Notes under the pieces: generated by a model | The model's input: the letters and a program-made list of their open reading frames with translations, nothing else | What the model was told of the DNA's origin: nothing | Databases searched by the model: none | Part shown: positions 35,175-43,994 of the stretch, in pieces | How positions within the stretch are numbered: position 1 is the first letter of the stretch | Layout of the letters: the number at the start of each line of letters is the position of its first letter | Source: Thalassospira lucentensis | Lineage (GTDB): Bacteria; Pseudomonadota; Alphaproteobacteria; Rhodospirillales; Thalassospiraceae | Length of the DNA stretch: 64,000 nt | Direction: 5' to 3' | NCBI RefSeq assembly: GCF_011806425.1 | Contig: NZ_JAATOV010000003.1 | Location: 124,001 to 188,000 of the forward strand | Position numbers and translations under genes: made by a program

Positions 35175-36770
35175 ATGCGTTCTTCACTTTTGGCATCTGC
35201 GGCACTTTCGGTTTTGCTAACGGCCTGTGCGGCGACAACACCACAGGAAGAGATGACGTCAAACGATGTCGTGAATGCGGGGCCGCATCCATTGAACATC
35301 GTTCCAATGGGCGAATATCGCACCGGGAAACTGGATGAAAGTGCGGCTGAAATTCCGGCGTTTGACCCGGTGTCGAAACGTCTTTTCGTGGTCAATGGTG
35401 CAGACAAATCAATTGATATTCTTGATATGTCAGATCCCAATGGCCTGACCAAGGTCGGTGCAATCGCGATGGGCCCGTGGGGCAAGGGTGCCAACAGTGT
35501 TGCGGTTAAGGACGGCGTGGTTGCGGTTGCGGTTGAAAACAAAGACAAACAGGCGCCGGGACTGGCCGTGTTTTTCAACACAGATGGTAACTTGATTTCG
35601 GCAGTTGTGGTGGGCGCATTGCCCGACATGATTAAATTCACCCCTGACGGCGAACATGTTTTGGTTGCCAATGAGGGGGAGCCAAATGACGCCTTTACCA
35701 ACGATCCAGAAGGCAGCGTTTCGATCATTTCGCTGGCCGGTGGCGTTCATAAATTAACCGCAGAAAACGTGCGTACAGTCGATTTCAAATTCCTGAACGA
35801 TGTGGCATTGCCTTACGGAATGCGGACATCCAATCCCGGCACGTCCAGCGTTGCCCAAGATATTGAGCCGGAATACATCGCGGTTTCCAAAGACAGCAAA
35901 ACGGCTTATGTCTCGCTTCAGGAAAACAATGCGGTTGCGATTATTGATATCGCATCGGGCGCGGTAAAGCGGATCGCGGGTCTTGGCTTTAAGGACCATT
36001 CGGTCCATGCATTTGATGCCAGCGACAAAGATGGCAAGGTCAATATCCGCACGTGGCCGGTCATGGGCATGTATATGCCAGACAGCATCGATACCATCGA
36101 TATTGACGGCAAAACGTGGGTTCTGATCGCCAACGAAGGGGATTCACGCGATTACGACGGCTATAGCGAGGAAACCCGCGTTGGAAAGCTGACGCTTGAT
36201 CCAGTGGCGTTTCCCAATGCGCTTAGCCTTCAGAAAGATGAAAATCTTGGCCGGTTGAAGACCACAACTGCACAGGGCGACACCGACGGTGATGGCGATG
36301 TTGATGTGATTTACAGCTTTGGCGCGCGGTCGTTCTCGGTCCTTGATGCCGTGGGCGAGATGGTCTTTGACAGCGGCGATGCGTTTGAGCAGTACATGGC
36401 GGCCAATTACGCCAATGTATTTAATTCAACCGATACCGAAAATTACAGCCGCGATAACCGATCCGACGACAAAGGCCCTGAGCCAGAAGGCATTGCATCA
36501 GGGTATGTCAACGGCACGCCATATGCCTTTATCGGTCTGGAACGTCAGGGTGGCTTTATGGTTTATGACCTGACCAACCCGGTTAATCCCAAGTTTGTGA
36601 CCTATCACAGCGATCGTCGTTTCTCGGGCAGCCCAGAGGGCGATACCGCTGGCGAGTTGGCGCCCGAAGGTTTCCAGTTCATTTCGGCCAAAGATAGCCC
36701 GACTGGAAATGCGATGTTGGTGGTGGCGTCCGAAGTATCGGGCAGCACAAAGGTTTATGACCTGAAATAA
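35175..36770 (+). CDS. Choice-of-anchor I family lipoprotein with beta-propeller
   Basis: 531 residues from the ATG at 35175, preceded by AGGGGAA. The N-terminus is a lipoprotein signal with lipobox LTAC (Cys about residue 16), so the mature protein should be lipid-anchored. The rest repeats beta-propeller-like blades (FDPVSKRLFVVNGADKSIDILDM, TPDGEHVLVANEGEPND, KDSKTAYVSLQENNAVAIIDI) and an acidic DTDGDGDVD loop that could bind calcium. This matches the choice-of-anchor I group, whose enzymatic role is unclear, although some relatives are fused to phosphatase domains. Transcribed alone; a terminator follows. Confidence 0.82.
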   Translation: MRSSLLASAALSVLLTACAATTPQEEMTSNDVVNAGPHPLNIVPMGEYRTGKLDESAAEIPAFDPVSKRLFVVNGADKSIDILDMSDPNGLTKVGAIAMGPWGKGANSVAVKDGVVAVAVENKDKQAPGLAVFFNTDGNLISAVVVGALPDMIKFTPDGEHVLVANEGEPNDAFTNDPEGSVSIISLAGGVHKLTAENVRTVDFKFLNDVALPYGMRTSNPGTSSVAQDIEPEYIAVSKDSKTAYVSLQENNAVAIIDIASGAVKRIAGLGFKDHSVHAFDASDKDGKVNIRTWPVMGMYMPDSIDTIDIDGKTWVLIANEGDSRDYDGYSEETRVGKLTLDPVAFPNALSLQKDENLGRLKTTTAQGDTDGDGDVDVIYSFGARSFSVLDAVGEMVFDSGDAFEQYMAANYANVFNSTDTENYSRDNRSDDKGPEPEGIASGYVNGTPYAFIGLERQGGFMVYDLTNPVNPKFVTYHSDRRFSGSPEGDTAGELAPEGFQFISAKDSPTGNAMLVVASEVSGSTKVYDLK

Positions 36771-36811
36771 GAGATAAAATCGCGCAATGCGAAGTATTTG
36801 AATTTCAATGG

Positions 36812-36844
36812 AGAAAGCCGGGAAACCCCCGGCTTTTTCTTTTG
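36812..36844 (+). terminator. Intrinsic terminator
   Basis: AGCCGGG and CCCGGCT with flanking GAAA/TTTTTC (36812-36840) and a T-rich tail, after the lipoprotein gene. Confidence 0.88.
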
Positions 36845-36855
36845 TTTGTTACAAA
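36845..36855. promoter_or_regulatory. TTTGTTACAAA pseudo-palindrome upstream of the response regulator
   Basis: The 11-mer TTTGTTACAAA is symmetric except for its centre. An identical copy lies upstream of gtsA at 43716-43726. It may be a binding site for the adjacent OmpR-type regulator. Confidence 0.4.
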
Positions 36856-36942
36856 GAGTAAAATGGTTCAAACCGTTGGCATTATAGACTAAACTCCCGC
36901 GACGGTCCTATCGGGCCTGTCTGCTATTGGGAGGTAGGGACG

Positions 36943-37677
36943 CTGACGACACGACGTGAACCGCATATTCTGGTTGTTGATGATGATCAGGAAATCCAGA
37001 AGCTTTTGAAAAAGTTCCTGCTGCAGCATGGCTTTCGCATCACCACGGTGTCTGATGGCAATGAAATGCACCGGGCTTTGCGCGACTGGAAAATCGATCT
37101 TGTGATCCTTGATATCATGCTGCCAGGCGAAGACGGCTTTGCATTGTGCCGTGACGTGCGTCGCACATCCAAAGTACCGATTGTTATGCTGACCGCGGTT
37201 GGCGAGGATACCGACCGTATTCTTGGCCTTGAACTGGGCGCGGATGATTATCTGACCAAGCCATTTAATCCGCGTGAATTACTGGCCCGTATCCGGGCTG
37301 TTTTCCGACGGTTTGAAACCGGCACGGTGGGGCCGGTTGATAACGAAGTCACGCCAACCCAGCGGATTGTGTTTGGCGACTGGACGTTGGATATCGGATC
37401 GCGTGAATTGCGCGATGCTGATAACGTTGCGGTACATCTTTCGACCGGTGAATTTTCGCTGTTACGCGCCTTGGTGAAAAACAACAAGCGCGCCTTATCG
37501 CGTGAGCAACTGGTGGATATCGTGCGCGGTCAAAGCTCGTTGCCGTTTGATCGCAGCATTGATATCCAAATCAGCCGTCTGCGCCGCAAAATCGAAAAAG
37601 ATGCCAAAAATCCCAAGCTGATCAAAACGGTACGCGGTATCGGGTATCAGTTCTGTGCTGATACCCAAACGCTGTAG
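36943..37677 (+). CDS. OmpR-family response regulator, probable CTG start
   Basis: About 244 residues. The receiver domain starts at HILVVDDDQEIQ (acidic pocket), has the phospho-acceptor Asp in LVILDIMLPGEDGF, the conserved Thr in IVMLTAVGE and Lys in LTKPFNPREL. The C-terminal winged helix ends RKIEKDAKNPKLIKTVRGIGYQF. The frame stays open from 36862 but has no ATG, GTG or TTG before the receiver. GGGAGG at 36929-36934 points to CTG at 36943 as start. A TTG at 37006 would remove the first strand and acidic pocket. It is followed after six bases by its kinase. Confidence 0.85.
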   Translation: MTTRREPHILVVDDDQEIQKLLKKFLLQHGFRITTVSDGNEMHRALRDWKIDLVILDIMLPGEDGFALCRDVRRTSKVPIVMLTAVGEDTDRILGLELGADDYLTKPFNPRELLARIRAVFRRFETGTVGPVDNEVTPTQRIVFGDWTLDIGSRELRDADNVAVHLSTGEFSLLRALVKNNKRALSREQLVDIVRGQSSLPFDRSIDIQISRLRRKIEKDAKNPKLIKTVRGIGYQFCADTQTL

Positions 37678-37683
37678 CGTCTG

Positions 37684-39198
37684 ATGCGCGCAATGTTCGC
37701 AGACTTTAAAAACTACCTTCGTCGCTATAAACCGCGCACCCTTGGCGGGCGCATCTTTATGCTGATGATGCTTGGTGGGGTGATCATCGCCACCCTAAGT
37801 GCAATGGCATCCTATTACGTGATTGAACGTGATGAGCGGATCAGTCGCGCCTATACATTGGGCTTTACCATCCGCGAATTGCTTCGCATTGCCGAAAATC
37901 CCGAATTTGAAGCAGACATTGTCGATATCGCTGCGCGCGATGGCATGGTGCTTCGCATTTTGCCAAAAGATGATGTTGGCGGATTGCTTTTGTTTTCGCG
38001 GCCCGCCCAACATATCGCCTTGCCCGCACGGCTTTCAAATACGGGGTGGCCGATATCGGTTAAAGTCCATTTTCAACGCGGAAAGCTTAGTTCCGCGCAG
38101 CGTGCAAAGATCGAGGCCACAGAAAATCCCAGCCTGTTTTTCGCTGAGCTGTCGCGTGAAATCGCCCGTGTCGGCCTGGAAGCGCAGATCGAAATCCTGA
38201 TGCCGTCGGGCAAACGGGTTTTGGTCAGCCATGATGAATTATGGGCGCATTATTCATCGCCATCACTGGTGTTTTTGATGTTCTTGATGGGGGTGGCAGC
38301 TGTTCTGGCGGTGTTTGCCGCGCTGGCGGACTTGATGGCTGGACCGTTTAAGAACCTGACACGTGCGATCATTAATCAAGGTGACGAAGTCGGTGGGCCA
38401 CCGGTCGAAGAACGCGGCCCGACCGAGGCAAGGTCGATGGCGGCAGCTTATAACGATCTGCGTGAACGGATATCGCGGATGCTGGGCGATAGAACCCGGA
38501 TGTTAGCGGCAATTTCCCATGATTTGCGCACACCCAGTACGCGCCTGCGCCTGCGCGCGGAGTTCATTGAAAATGATGAATTGCGTGAAACCGTGCTGCG
38601 CGATCTTGATGAAATGGACAGCCTGTTAAGCGACGCGCTTGATTTCCTGGGTGACTGGATTGCCAAGGAAGAAGAACGCACTGTCGATTTCGTTTCCGTG
38701 CTGGAAGCCATCTGTGATGATTATGCCGATCTGGGGCGTCCGGTGGCGTTTGATGGTCCGCAACCGTTGCAATTTAGTTCCGTGCATACGGTTTTTGGCG
38801 GCGGGGATGCACCGCATTCCTTTGATGGCAAACGCAGCATTCGGTTGTCATGCCGTCCTGGGACGTTAAAGCGTGCCTTTACCAACCTGATTGAAAACGC
38901 ATTGAAATACGGCCACCGGGCAAATGTCAGTCTGGATGCAACAGCTGACAATGTTCTGGTGACCATCCGTGATGACGGGCCAGGCATCCCTGACGAGCAC
39001 CAAGACAAGGTGTTTTTGCCGTTTTACCGCGTCGAAGGATCGCGTGCGCGCACAACGGGCGGCAGTGGCCTTGGCCTGTCGATTGTGAAAACCGTGATCG
39101 ATGCCCATGACGGCAATATTACCCTTCGAAATATGCCGGGCAGGGGCCTTGAAGTGATCATATCGTTGCCGCGCCGGGTTACGACGGGTGAAGCGTGA
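37684..39198 (+). CDS. EnvZ-type sensor histidine kinase
   Basis: A 504-residue membrane kinase. TM1 lies about residues 20-42 (IFMLMMLGGVIIATLSAMASYYV). A periplasmic domain of about 150 residues follows, then TM2 near 195-218 (LVFLMFLMGVAAVLAVFAAL), a HAMP-like linker, the dimerisation helix with phospho-His in AAISHDLRTPSTRLRLRAEF, and a HATPase domain with NLIENALKYG, DDGPGIP and GGSGLGLSIVK. An insertion with GGGDAPHSFDGKRSI lies in the ATPase domain. It pairs with the OmpR regulator upstream. Convergent gtsABC-ATPase genes and a shared upstream 11-mer suggest glucose-transport control, comparable to GltR-GtrS of Pseudomonas, but this is inference. Confidence 0.85.
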   Translation: MRAMFADFKNYLRRYKPRTLGGRIFMLMMLGGVIIATLSAMASYYVIERDERISRAYTLGFTIRELLRIAENPEFEADIVDIAARDGMVLRILPKDDVGGLLLFSRPAQHIALPARLSNTGWPISVKVHFQRGKLSSAQRAKIEATENPSLFFAELSREIARVGLEAQIEILMPSGKRVLVSHDELWAHYSSPSLVFLMFLMGVAAVLAVFAALADLMAGPFKNLTRAIINQGDEVGGPPVEERGPTEARSMAAAYNDLRERISRMLGDRTRMLAAISHDLRTPSTRLRLRAEFIENDELRETVLRDLDEMDSLLSDALDFLGDWIAKEEERTVDFVSVLEAICDDYADLGRPVAFDGPQPLQFSSVHTVFGGGDAPHSFDGKRSIRLSCRPGTLKRAFTNLIENALKYGHRANVSLDATADNVLVTIRDDGPGIPDEHQDKVFLPFYRVEGSRARTTGGSGLGLSIVKTVIDAHDGNITLRNMPGRGLEVIISLPRRVTTGEA

Positions 39199-39231
39199 CG
39201 GGTCAAAGTATGACGGGCGAGGAATAGAGAC

Positions 39232-39266
39232 AAAAAAAGCGGCCCGAAATCAGGGCCGCTTTTTTG
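39232..39266. terminator. Bidirectional intrinsic terminator
   Basis: AAAAAAGCGGCCC pairs with GGGCCGCTTTTTT (39233-39245 with 39253-39265) between the convergent kinase and transporter operons. Confidence 0.92.
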
Positions 39267-39321
39267 ATGGTTCTTTAGAAAAAGATGGGCGGGTGGCCCC
39301 CAGAACCACCCGCCAGTCAGA

Positions 39322-40434
39322 TCAGATGCGTAACTCGGTTTCCGGGTCAAACAAGCTGATCTGAGACATGTCGGCCGAGAACGTCATGCTCTCGCCCGGT
39401 GTTGGTGCGCGGTCCGGACGGACGCGGGCGACGATTTCTTTGCCGCCAATTTCAATCACGGTCATGGTGTCGGCACCTGTTGGTTCGATCACTTCAACCT
39501 TGCTATCGAAATTGACATACTGGCTGCCGTTCTGTTCGGAACTGCTGCGTTTATGCGTCAGGCCCTCTGGACGGATGCCAAAGACAACCTTTTTGCCCGC
39601 ATATGCCTTATAGCTTTCCGGTGCTTCAAACAGCGGAAGGGTGATCGGGCTGCCAGGACGTTCGATAGACACCGCCAACTGACCGTTTTGTTCGGTCAGC
39701 GTCGCATCAATGAAGTTCATTGATGGTGACCCGATGAAGCCGGCAACAAACATGTTGTTGGGGCGTTCATAGATGTTTTGCGGGGTATCGAACTGCTGAA
39801 GGATACCGCCTTTCATCACCGCGATCCGCGATGCCAAGGTCATGGCTTCGATCTGATCATGGGTGACGTAAACGATTGTCGATCCAAGACGCTGGTGCAG
39901 TTTCTTGATCTCGGTGCGCATATCAACGCGCAACTTGGCATCAAGGTTTGACAGCGGTTCGTCAAACAAGAAGATGTCTGGATCGCGCACAAGCGCACGG
40001 CCCATGGCAACACGTTGACGCTGACCACCAGAAAGCTGGGCTGGTTTGCGATCAAGCAGGGGTTCGATCTGCAAAAGCTTTGCAACCTCGTCAACTGCCT
40101 TGTCGCGTTCCGCGTTTGAGACGCCGCGGATTTCCAGACCAAAGGTGATGTTCTTGCGCACGGTCATGTTGGGATAAAGCGCATAAGACTGGAACACCAT
40201 GGCGATGTTCCGGTCTTTGGGATGTACGTCATTGATGACGCGATCGCCAATGCGGATTTCCCCGCCCGAGGATGTTTCCAAACCCGCAATCAGGTTCAGA
40301 AGGGTCGATTTACCGCAACCTGACGGACCAACGAGAACAAGAAACTCGCCGTCTTCGATTGCCAGATTGATTTCCTTGAGAACTTCAACAGGGCCAAAAG
40401 CCTTGCGAACTTTATCGAGGGTGAGTGATGCCAT
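39322..40434 (-). CDS. gtsD: Sugar ABC transporter ATP-binding protein (MalK/UgpC type)
   Basis: A 370-residue ATPase. Walker A GPSGCGKSTLLNLIAG, Q-loop MVFQSYALYPNMTV, signature LSGGQRQRVAMGRA, Walker B IFLFDEPLSNLDAKLR and H-loop YVTHDQIEAMTLA are all intact. A C-terminal regulatory OB-like domain contains FGIRPEGL. It matches MalK/UgpC-type subunits shared by carbohydrate importers. It lies four bases after gtsC on the same strand and ends the gtsABC-ATPase operon at a terminator. It drives uptake of the sugar bound by the GtsA-like protein. Confidence 0.88.
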   Translation of the reverse strand: MASLTLDKVRKAFGPVEVLKEINLAIEDGEFLVLVGPSGCGKSTLLNLIAGLETSSGGEIRIGDRVINDVHPKDRNIAMVFQSYALYPNMTVRKNITFGLEIRGVSNAERDKAVDEVAKLLQIEPLLDRKPAQLSGGQRQRVAMGRALVRDPDIFLFDEPLSNLDAKLRVDMRTEIKKLHQRLGSTIVYVTHDQIEAMTLASRIAVMKGGILQQFDTPQNIYERPNNMFVAGFIGSPSMNFIDATLTEQNGQLAVSIERPGSPITLPLFEAPESYKAYAGKKVVFGIRPEGLTHKRSSSEQNGSQYVNFDSKVEVIEPTGADTMTVIEIGGKEIVARVRPDRAPTPGESMTFSADMSQISLFDPETELRI

Positions 40435-40438
40435 TTGC

Positions 40439-41326
40439 TTATCCCTTCACCGAACCAGCGGTCAGGCCGCGGACGAAGTATTTGCCTGCCAGAACATAAA
40501 CCAGCAACGTCGGAAGACCCGTCAGCAGGGCTGCGGCCATATCCACGTTGTACTGTTTCACGCCGGTAGTGGTGTTGACGATATTGTTGAGTGCGACTGT
40601 CATCGGGGCATTCGCACCAGAGGCGAACGAAGCCCCAAACAGGAAGTCATTCCAGATCTGGGTGAACTGCCAAATCACCGACACCACGATAATCGGGGTC
40701 GAGATCGGCAAAATGATCCGCCAGAAGATTGTAAAGAAACCGGCACCATCAATGGTGGCTGCTTTGACCAGTTCATCCGGGATCGAAACGTAGTAGTTTC
40801 GGAAGAACAAGGTGGTAAAGCACAGGCCATACACGACATGGACCATGACAAGGCCCGAGGTCGAACTGGCAAGACCAAGCTTACCAAGAACCTGTGACAT
40901 CGGCAGCAGAACGACCTGGAACGGGATGAAGCAACCAAACAACAGCAGGGCAAAAACAATGTTCGCACCCTTAAAGCGGAATTTGGTCAGTGCATATCCG
41001 TTGATCGCACCAAGGAAGGTCGAAATCAAAACAGCAGGGATCGCCATTTTGACCGAGTTCCAGAAATAAAGCTTAATCCCCGTACATTCCACACCCACAC
41101 ATGCTTCGTTCCAAGCATAGTTCCATGCATCAAACGTGATGACGCGCGGAAGTGAAACAAGGGATCCTTCGCGGATTTCATCAAGCGATTTCAACGACGT
41201 CGAAATCATGACAATCAGCGGAAAGAGATAGTAAAGCGCAAACAGGATCAAAACGAGATACAGCAATCCACGCAGTACGACGTTTTTCCAGCCTGCGTCG
41301 TGGCTGTAGGTCTGAATATCAGCCAT
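40439..41326 (-). CDS. gtsC: Glucose/mannose-type ABC transporter permease
   Basis: 295 residues from the ATG at 41326, with GGAGG upstream inside the end of gtsB; a longer in-frame start is unlikely. It is a MalG-type permease: LLYLVLILFALYYLFPLIVM as first helix, then ISTFLGAINGYALTKFRF, FIPFQVVLLPM, the EAA loop ELVKAATIDGAGFFTIFWRIILP, and a terminal YVLAGKYFVRGLTAGSVKG, the usual family ending. It overlaps gtsB by eight bases. With GtsB it forms the membrane channel for the sugar. Confidence 0.88.
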   Translation of the reverse strand: MADIQTYSHDAGWKNVVLRGLLYLVLILFALYYLFPLIVMISTSLKSLDEIREGSLVSLPRVITFDAWNYAWNEACVGVECTGIKLYFWNSVKMAIPAVLISTFLGAINGYALTKFRFKGANIVFALLLFGCFIPFQVVLLPMSQVLGKLGLASSTSGLVMVHVVYGLCFTTLFFRNYYVSIPDELVKAATIDGAGFFTIFWRIILPISTPIIVVSVIWQFTQIWNDFLFGASFASGANAPMTVALNNIVNTTTGVKQYNVDMAAALLTGLPTLLVYVLAGKYFVRGLTAGSVKG

Positions 41327-42227
41327 TTTTCTTGCCTCCGCGCAGTTCGGAATACAGGTACGGCACAATGATCGCCATCACGGTCGCCAGCATCATCATT
41401 GCACTGGCCGCGCCAACACCAAGTTGGTTGCGCTGGAATGCCATGGTGTACATGAAGGTTGCCGGAAGATCCGATGAATAGCCCGGACCACCCCCCGTAA
41501 GGGCGATGACAAGGTCAAAGCTTTTCACGGCCAGATGGGCCAGAACGACAATCGCGCTTAGGAAAACCGGGCGGATTGACGGAATGATAATGCCGAAATA
41601 GATACGCGGCAGGCTGGCACCGTCCATATAGGCTGCGCGAATGATGTCTTGATCGACGCCGCGCAAAGCCGCAAGGAACATTGCCATGACAAAGCCCGAT
41701 GCTTGCCAGACAGCAGCAATCACAACCGTGTAGATCGCCATGTCGGAATTGATCAGCCAGTCAAACTTAAAGCTTGTCCAGCCAAGATCATGCATTGCAC
41801 TTTCAAGGCCAAGCCCCGGATTAAGAAGCCATTTCCAAACGGTCCCGGTCACAATGAAGGACAGGGCCATCGGATAAAGAAAGATCGTGCGAAGAACGCC
41901 TTCGGCGCGAATACGCTGATCAAGAAGAACTGCCAAAAGGCACCCGATCACCAGGCAGGCCACAATAAAAAGACCGCCAAAGATAAACAGGTTTTCAATG
42001 GCAACATGCCAGCGTTCCATCTGCCACAGACGTTCATATTGTCGCAAGCCTGCCCAATCCCAAACAGGGAGCATGCGCGACTTGGAAAACGCCATATAGC
42101 CGGTCCACAGGATAAACCCGTAAACGAAAAACAGGGACGCAGCAAAGGACGGTGCAACCACGATCTTTGAAAGATGACGTTGGATGCCGGCCGTCAGGTT
42201 GCTTTCGGTGCTTTGAGAAGCCCCCAT
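41319..42227 (-). CDS. gtsB: Glucose/mannose-type ABC transporter permease
   Basis: A 302-residue MalF-type permease. The N-terminal helix (APSFAASLFFVYGFILWTGYMAF) is followed by further membrane segments (FIFGGLFIVACLVIGCLLAVLL and IFLYPMALSFIVTGTVWKWLL) and the EAA loop VDQDIIRAAYMDGASLPRIYFGIIIP. GGGPGYSSDLPATFMYTMAF follows, as in glucose/mannose permeases. It is between gtsA (113-bp gap containing a strong hairpin) and gtsC (8-bp overlap). Confidence 0.88.
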   Translation of the reverse strand: MGASQSTESNLTAGIQRHLSKIVVAPSFAASLFFVYGFILWTGYMAFSKSRMLPVWDWAGLRQYERLWQMERWHVAIENLFIFGGLFIVACLVIGCLLAVLLDQRIRAEGVLRTIFLYPMALSFIVTGTVWKWLLNPGLGLESAMHDLGWTSFKFDWLINSDMAIYTVVIAAVWQASGFVMAMFLAALRGVDQDIIRAAYMDGASLPRIYFGIIIPSIRPVFLSAIVVLAHLAVKSFDLVIALTGGGPGYSSDLPATFMYTMAFQRNQLGVGAASAMMMLATVMAIIVPYLYSELRGGKKNG

Positions 42228-42261
42228 ACCCTTTGCCTCAAAAGTTGGAAGTAGTGGGAAA

Positions 42262-42300
42262 CAGGCCCCGGAAATCTCATCAAATGAAATCCGGGGCCTG
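42262..42300. repeat. Intercistronic hairpin between gtsA and gtsB
   Basis: CAGGCCCCGGA (42262-42272) and TCCGGGGCCTG (42290-42300) are perfect complements, with a smaller TCAT/ATGA helix in the loop. In the gts transcript the hairpin follows the binding-protein cistron. The minus-strand 3' side (GTTTCCC) lacks a good U-tract, so complete termination is unlikely. Confidence 0.7.
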
Positions 42301-42340
42301 CACGATGTTCAGACAGTGAAACTGTACTAACGAACTGGGA

Positions 42341-43603
42341 TTAGTCTTTTGCCAAATCAATTGCTTCGACAAGACGCGAAACGGCTTCGTCAGACGTCAT
42401 GTCGGAATTGAAGTGTGCAGTCACAACGTCAATGATCGCACCGGAAAGGTGGCCACGAAGCGCCATGCCATGTGCCATTGACGGCAAGAAGCCACCGGCA
42501 TCCTGGGCTGCTTTAAGATCAGCTTCGGATTTTTTGGCACAATCGTCGAATTTATCCATCGGAACGCCAAGGCGTGCCGGGATCGAACCTTTGAGAAGGT
42601 TAAAGGTTTCCTGGAATTTCTCGCCAACGATCAGTTCTGCAAGCAGTTTCTGGCCTTCGACTTTGTCGTCGCCCGAAACGTTGAACATGGCAAAGCTGTC
42701 GGTGTTGAACAGGTAACCATGATCGGACGGGGTCGGTGCACAAAGGAAGTCTTTGCCCGGTACTTTACCAGCAGCAAGGAATTCACCTTTGGCCCAGTCA
42801 CCCATGATCTGCATGGCGGCATCGCCATTCATGACCATTGCGGTTGCAAGGTTCCAGTCACGACCAGAAAAATCAGAATCGACATAGCCGCGGATTTTAC
42901 GCATCTGGTCAAACACCGCTTTCATGGTGTCGGATTTCAGTGCGTCCTCGTCAAGGTCAACCAGTGCTTTCTGGTAGAATTCCGGGCCGCCAAGGCCAAG
43001 AACGACGGTTTCAAAGATGGTTGCGTCCTGCCACGGCTGACCACCATGGGCAACCGGGGTAATACCCGCTGCCTGAAGTTTGTCAGCAAGGGTGTTGAAC
43101 TCGTCCCATGTGGTCGGAACAGAGTCTGCACCAACTTTTGCCAAAAGGGTCGGGTTTGCCCAGATCCAGTCAACGCGGTGAATGTTCACCGGAACAGCAA
43201 CGTAGTCGCCGTCGTATTTCATAACGTCTTGGATTGCTGGCGGGATGACATCATCCCAGCCTTCGGCTTCGGCAACATCATTAAGGTTGGTAAGTGCGCC
43301 CTGTTCAGCCCATTCCTGAATGGCAGGACCTTTAAGCTGAACAGCTGCCGGTGCATCACCTGACAGAACGCGCGAACGCAAAACCGTCATGGCTGCATCA
43401 CCTGCGCCACCTGCGACAGGGCTATCGACCCATTTGCCGCCTTTGGCTTCAAAATCTTCTTTAAGGGCTGCAACAGCTTTTGCTTCGCCGCCTGATGTCC
43501 ACCAATGCAGGACTTCAGCGGTCGGCTCAGCATGAGCAAAGCTCGCAGCGGAAAGTGCAGAAAGTGCCACACCGGTGGCAAGGATGGTTTTGCGCAGATA
43601 CAT
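42341..43603 (-). CDS. gtsA: Glucose/mannose-type ABC transporter substrate-binding protein
   Basis: A 420-residue periplasmic binding protein. Residues 1-25 form a signal peptide ending ASFAHA. The mature start AEVLHWWTSGGEAKAVAALKEDFEAKG strongly recalls Pseudomonas GtsA. Other marks are PVAGGAGDAAMTVLRSRVLSGDAP, VPVNIHRVDWIWANPTLL and AHGGQPWQDATIFETVVLGLGG. It captures glucose, mannose or a related hexose for the GtsBC-ATPase importer. GAGGAAA precedes the ATG. The upstream region contains the TTTGTTACAAA 11-mer shared with the two-component operon. Confidence 0.88.
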   Translation of the reverse strand: MYLRKTILATGVALSALSAASFAHAEPTAEVLHWWTSGGEAKAVAALKEDFEAKGGKWVDSPVAGGAGDAAMTVLRSRVLSGDAPAAVQLKGPAIQEWAEQGALTNLNDVAEAEGWDDVIPPAIQDVMKYDGDYVAVPVNIHRVDWIWANPTLLAKVGADSVPTTWDEFNTLADKLQAAGITPVAHGGQPWQDATIFETVVLGLGGPEFYQKALVDLDEDALKSDTMKAVFDQMRKIRGYVDSDFSGRDWNLATAMVMNGDAAMQIMGDWAKGEFLAAGKVPGKDFLCAPTPSDHGYLFNTDSFAMFNVSGDDKVEGQKLLAELIVGEKFQETFNLLKGSIPARLGVPMDKFDDCAKKSEADLKAAQDAGGFLPSMAHGMALRGHLSGAIIDVVTAHFNSDMTSDEAVSRLVEAIDLAKD

Positions 43604-43958
43604 TTAAGTTTCCTCCCTGGCTTTGAACCATTTACAGCCACAACATGCGGCGAGAGGCGGTCTATTGCATCCACAAAACTGTAACAAGGCGTTTCCAGAA
43701 TGCGAACTGAAACACTTTGTTACAAAAATGGTATAATTACACCCTAATATATTGCAAAGCAGCGTAAATCATTAGGGTGTTTCTTTGCATTAAACCTGTG
43801 ACGGTTTTGCATAAATAGCTCGTATCTGGTTGCTATTCGTGCACAAATGCCTGGTATCGCTGTGGTTTTGATCCTGATTGCGATAGGGATTGTTGATCGG
43901 GTTATGCAGAATTTCTCTTTTTGAGTGTGTCCCGCACGCCGATCAATCAGGAGACCGC
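43604..43958. other. gtsA upstream region
   Basis: About 355 bases with no supported gene. Close to gtsA there is an inverted pair TGTAACAA (43679-43686) and TTGTTACA (43718-43725), the second within the TTTGTTACAAA 11-mer. On the minus strand TTGCAA and TATACC with a 16-base spacer form a possible gtsA promoter. The right half, toward the tyrA leader, shows no feature. Confidence 0.4.
43716..43726. promoter_or_regulatory. TTTGTTACAAA pseudo-palindrome upstream of gtsA
   Basis: The same 11-base sequence as at 36845-36855, 113 bp upstream of the gtsA start. A partial inverted copy (TGTAACAA, 43679-43686) lies 31 bases away, which could give two half-sites for a dimeric regulator. Confidence 0.45.
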
Positions 43959-43986
43959 TTGACAGAAAATCTGTGGGCCGTATTAA
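43959..43986 (+). promoter_or_regulatory. Near-consensus promoter for the aromatic leader and tyrA-like gene
   Basis: TTGACA (43959-43964), a 16-base spacer and TATTAA (43981-43986, followed by T). The expected start is near 43992-43995, almost exactly at the ATG of the leader peptide (43995), so the transcript would be leaderless. Confidence 0.75.
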
Positions 43987-43994
43987 TCACAACC

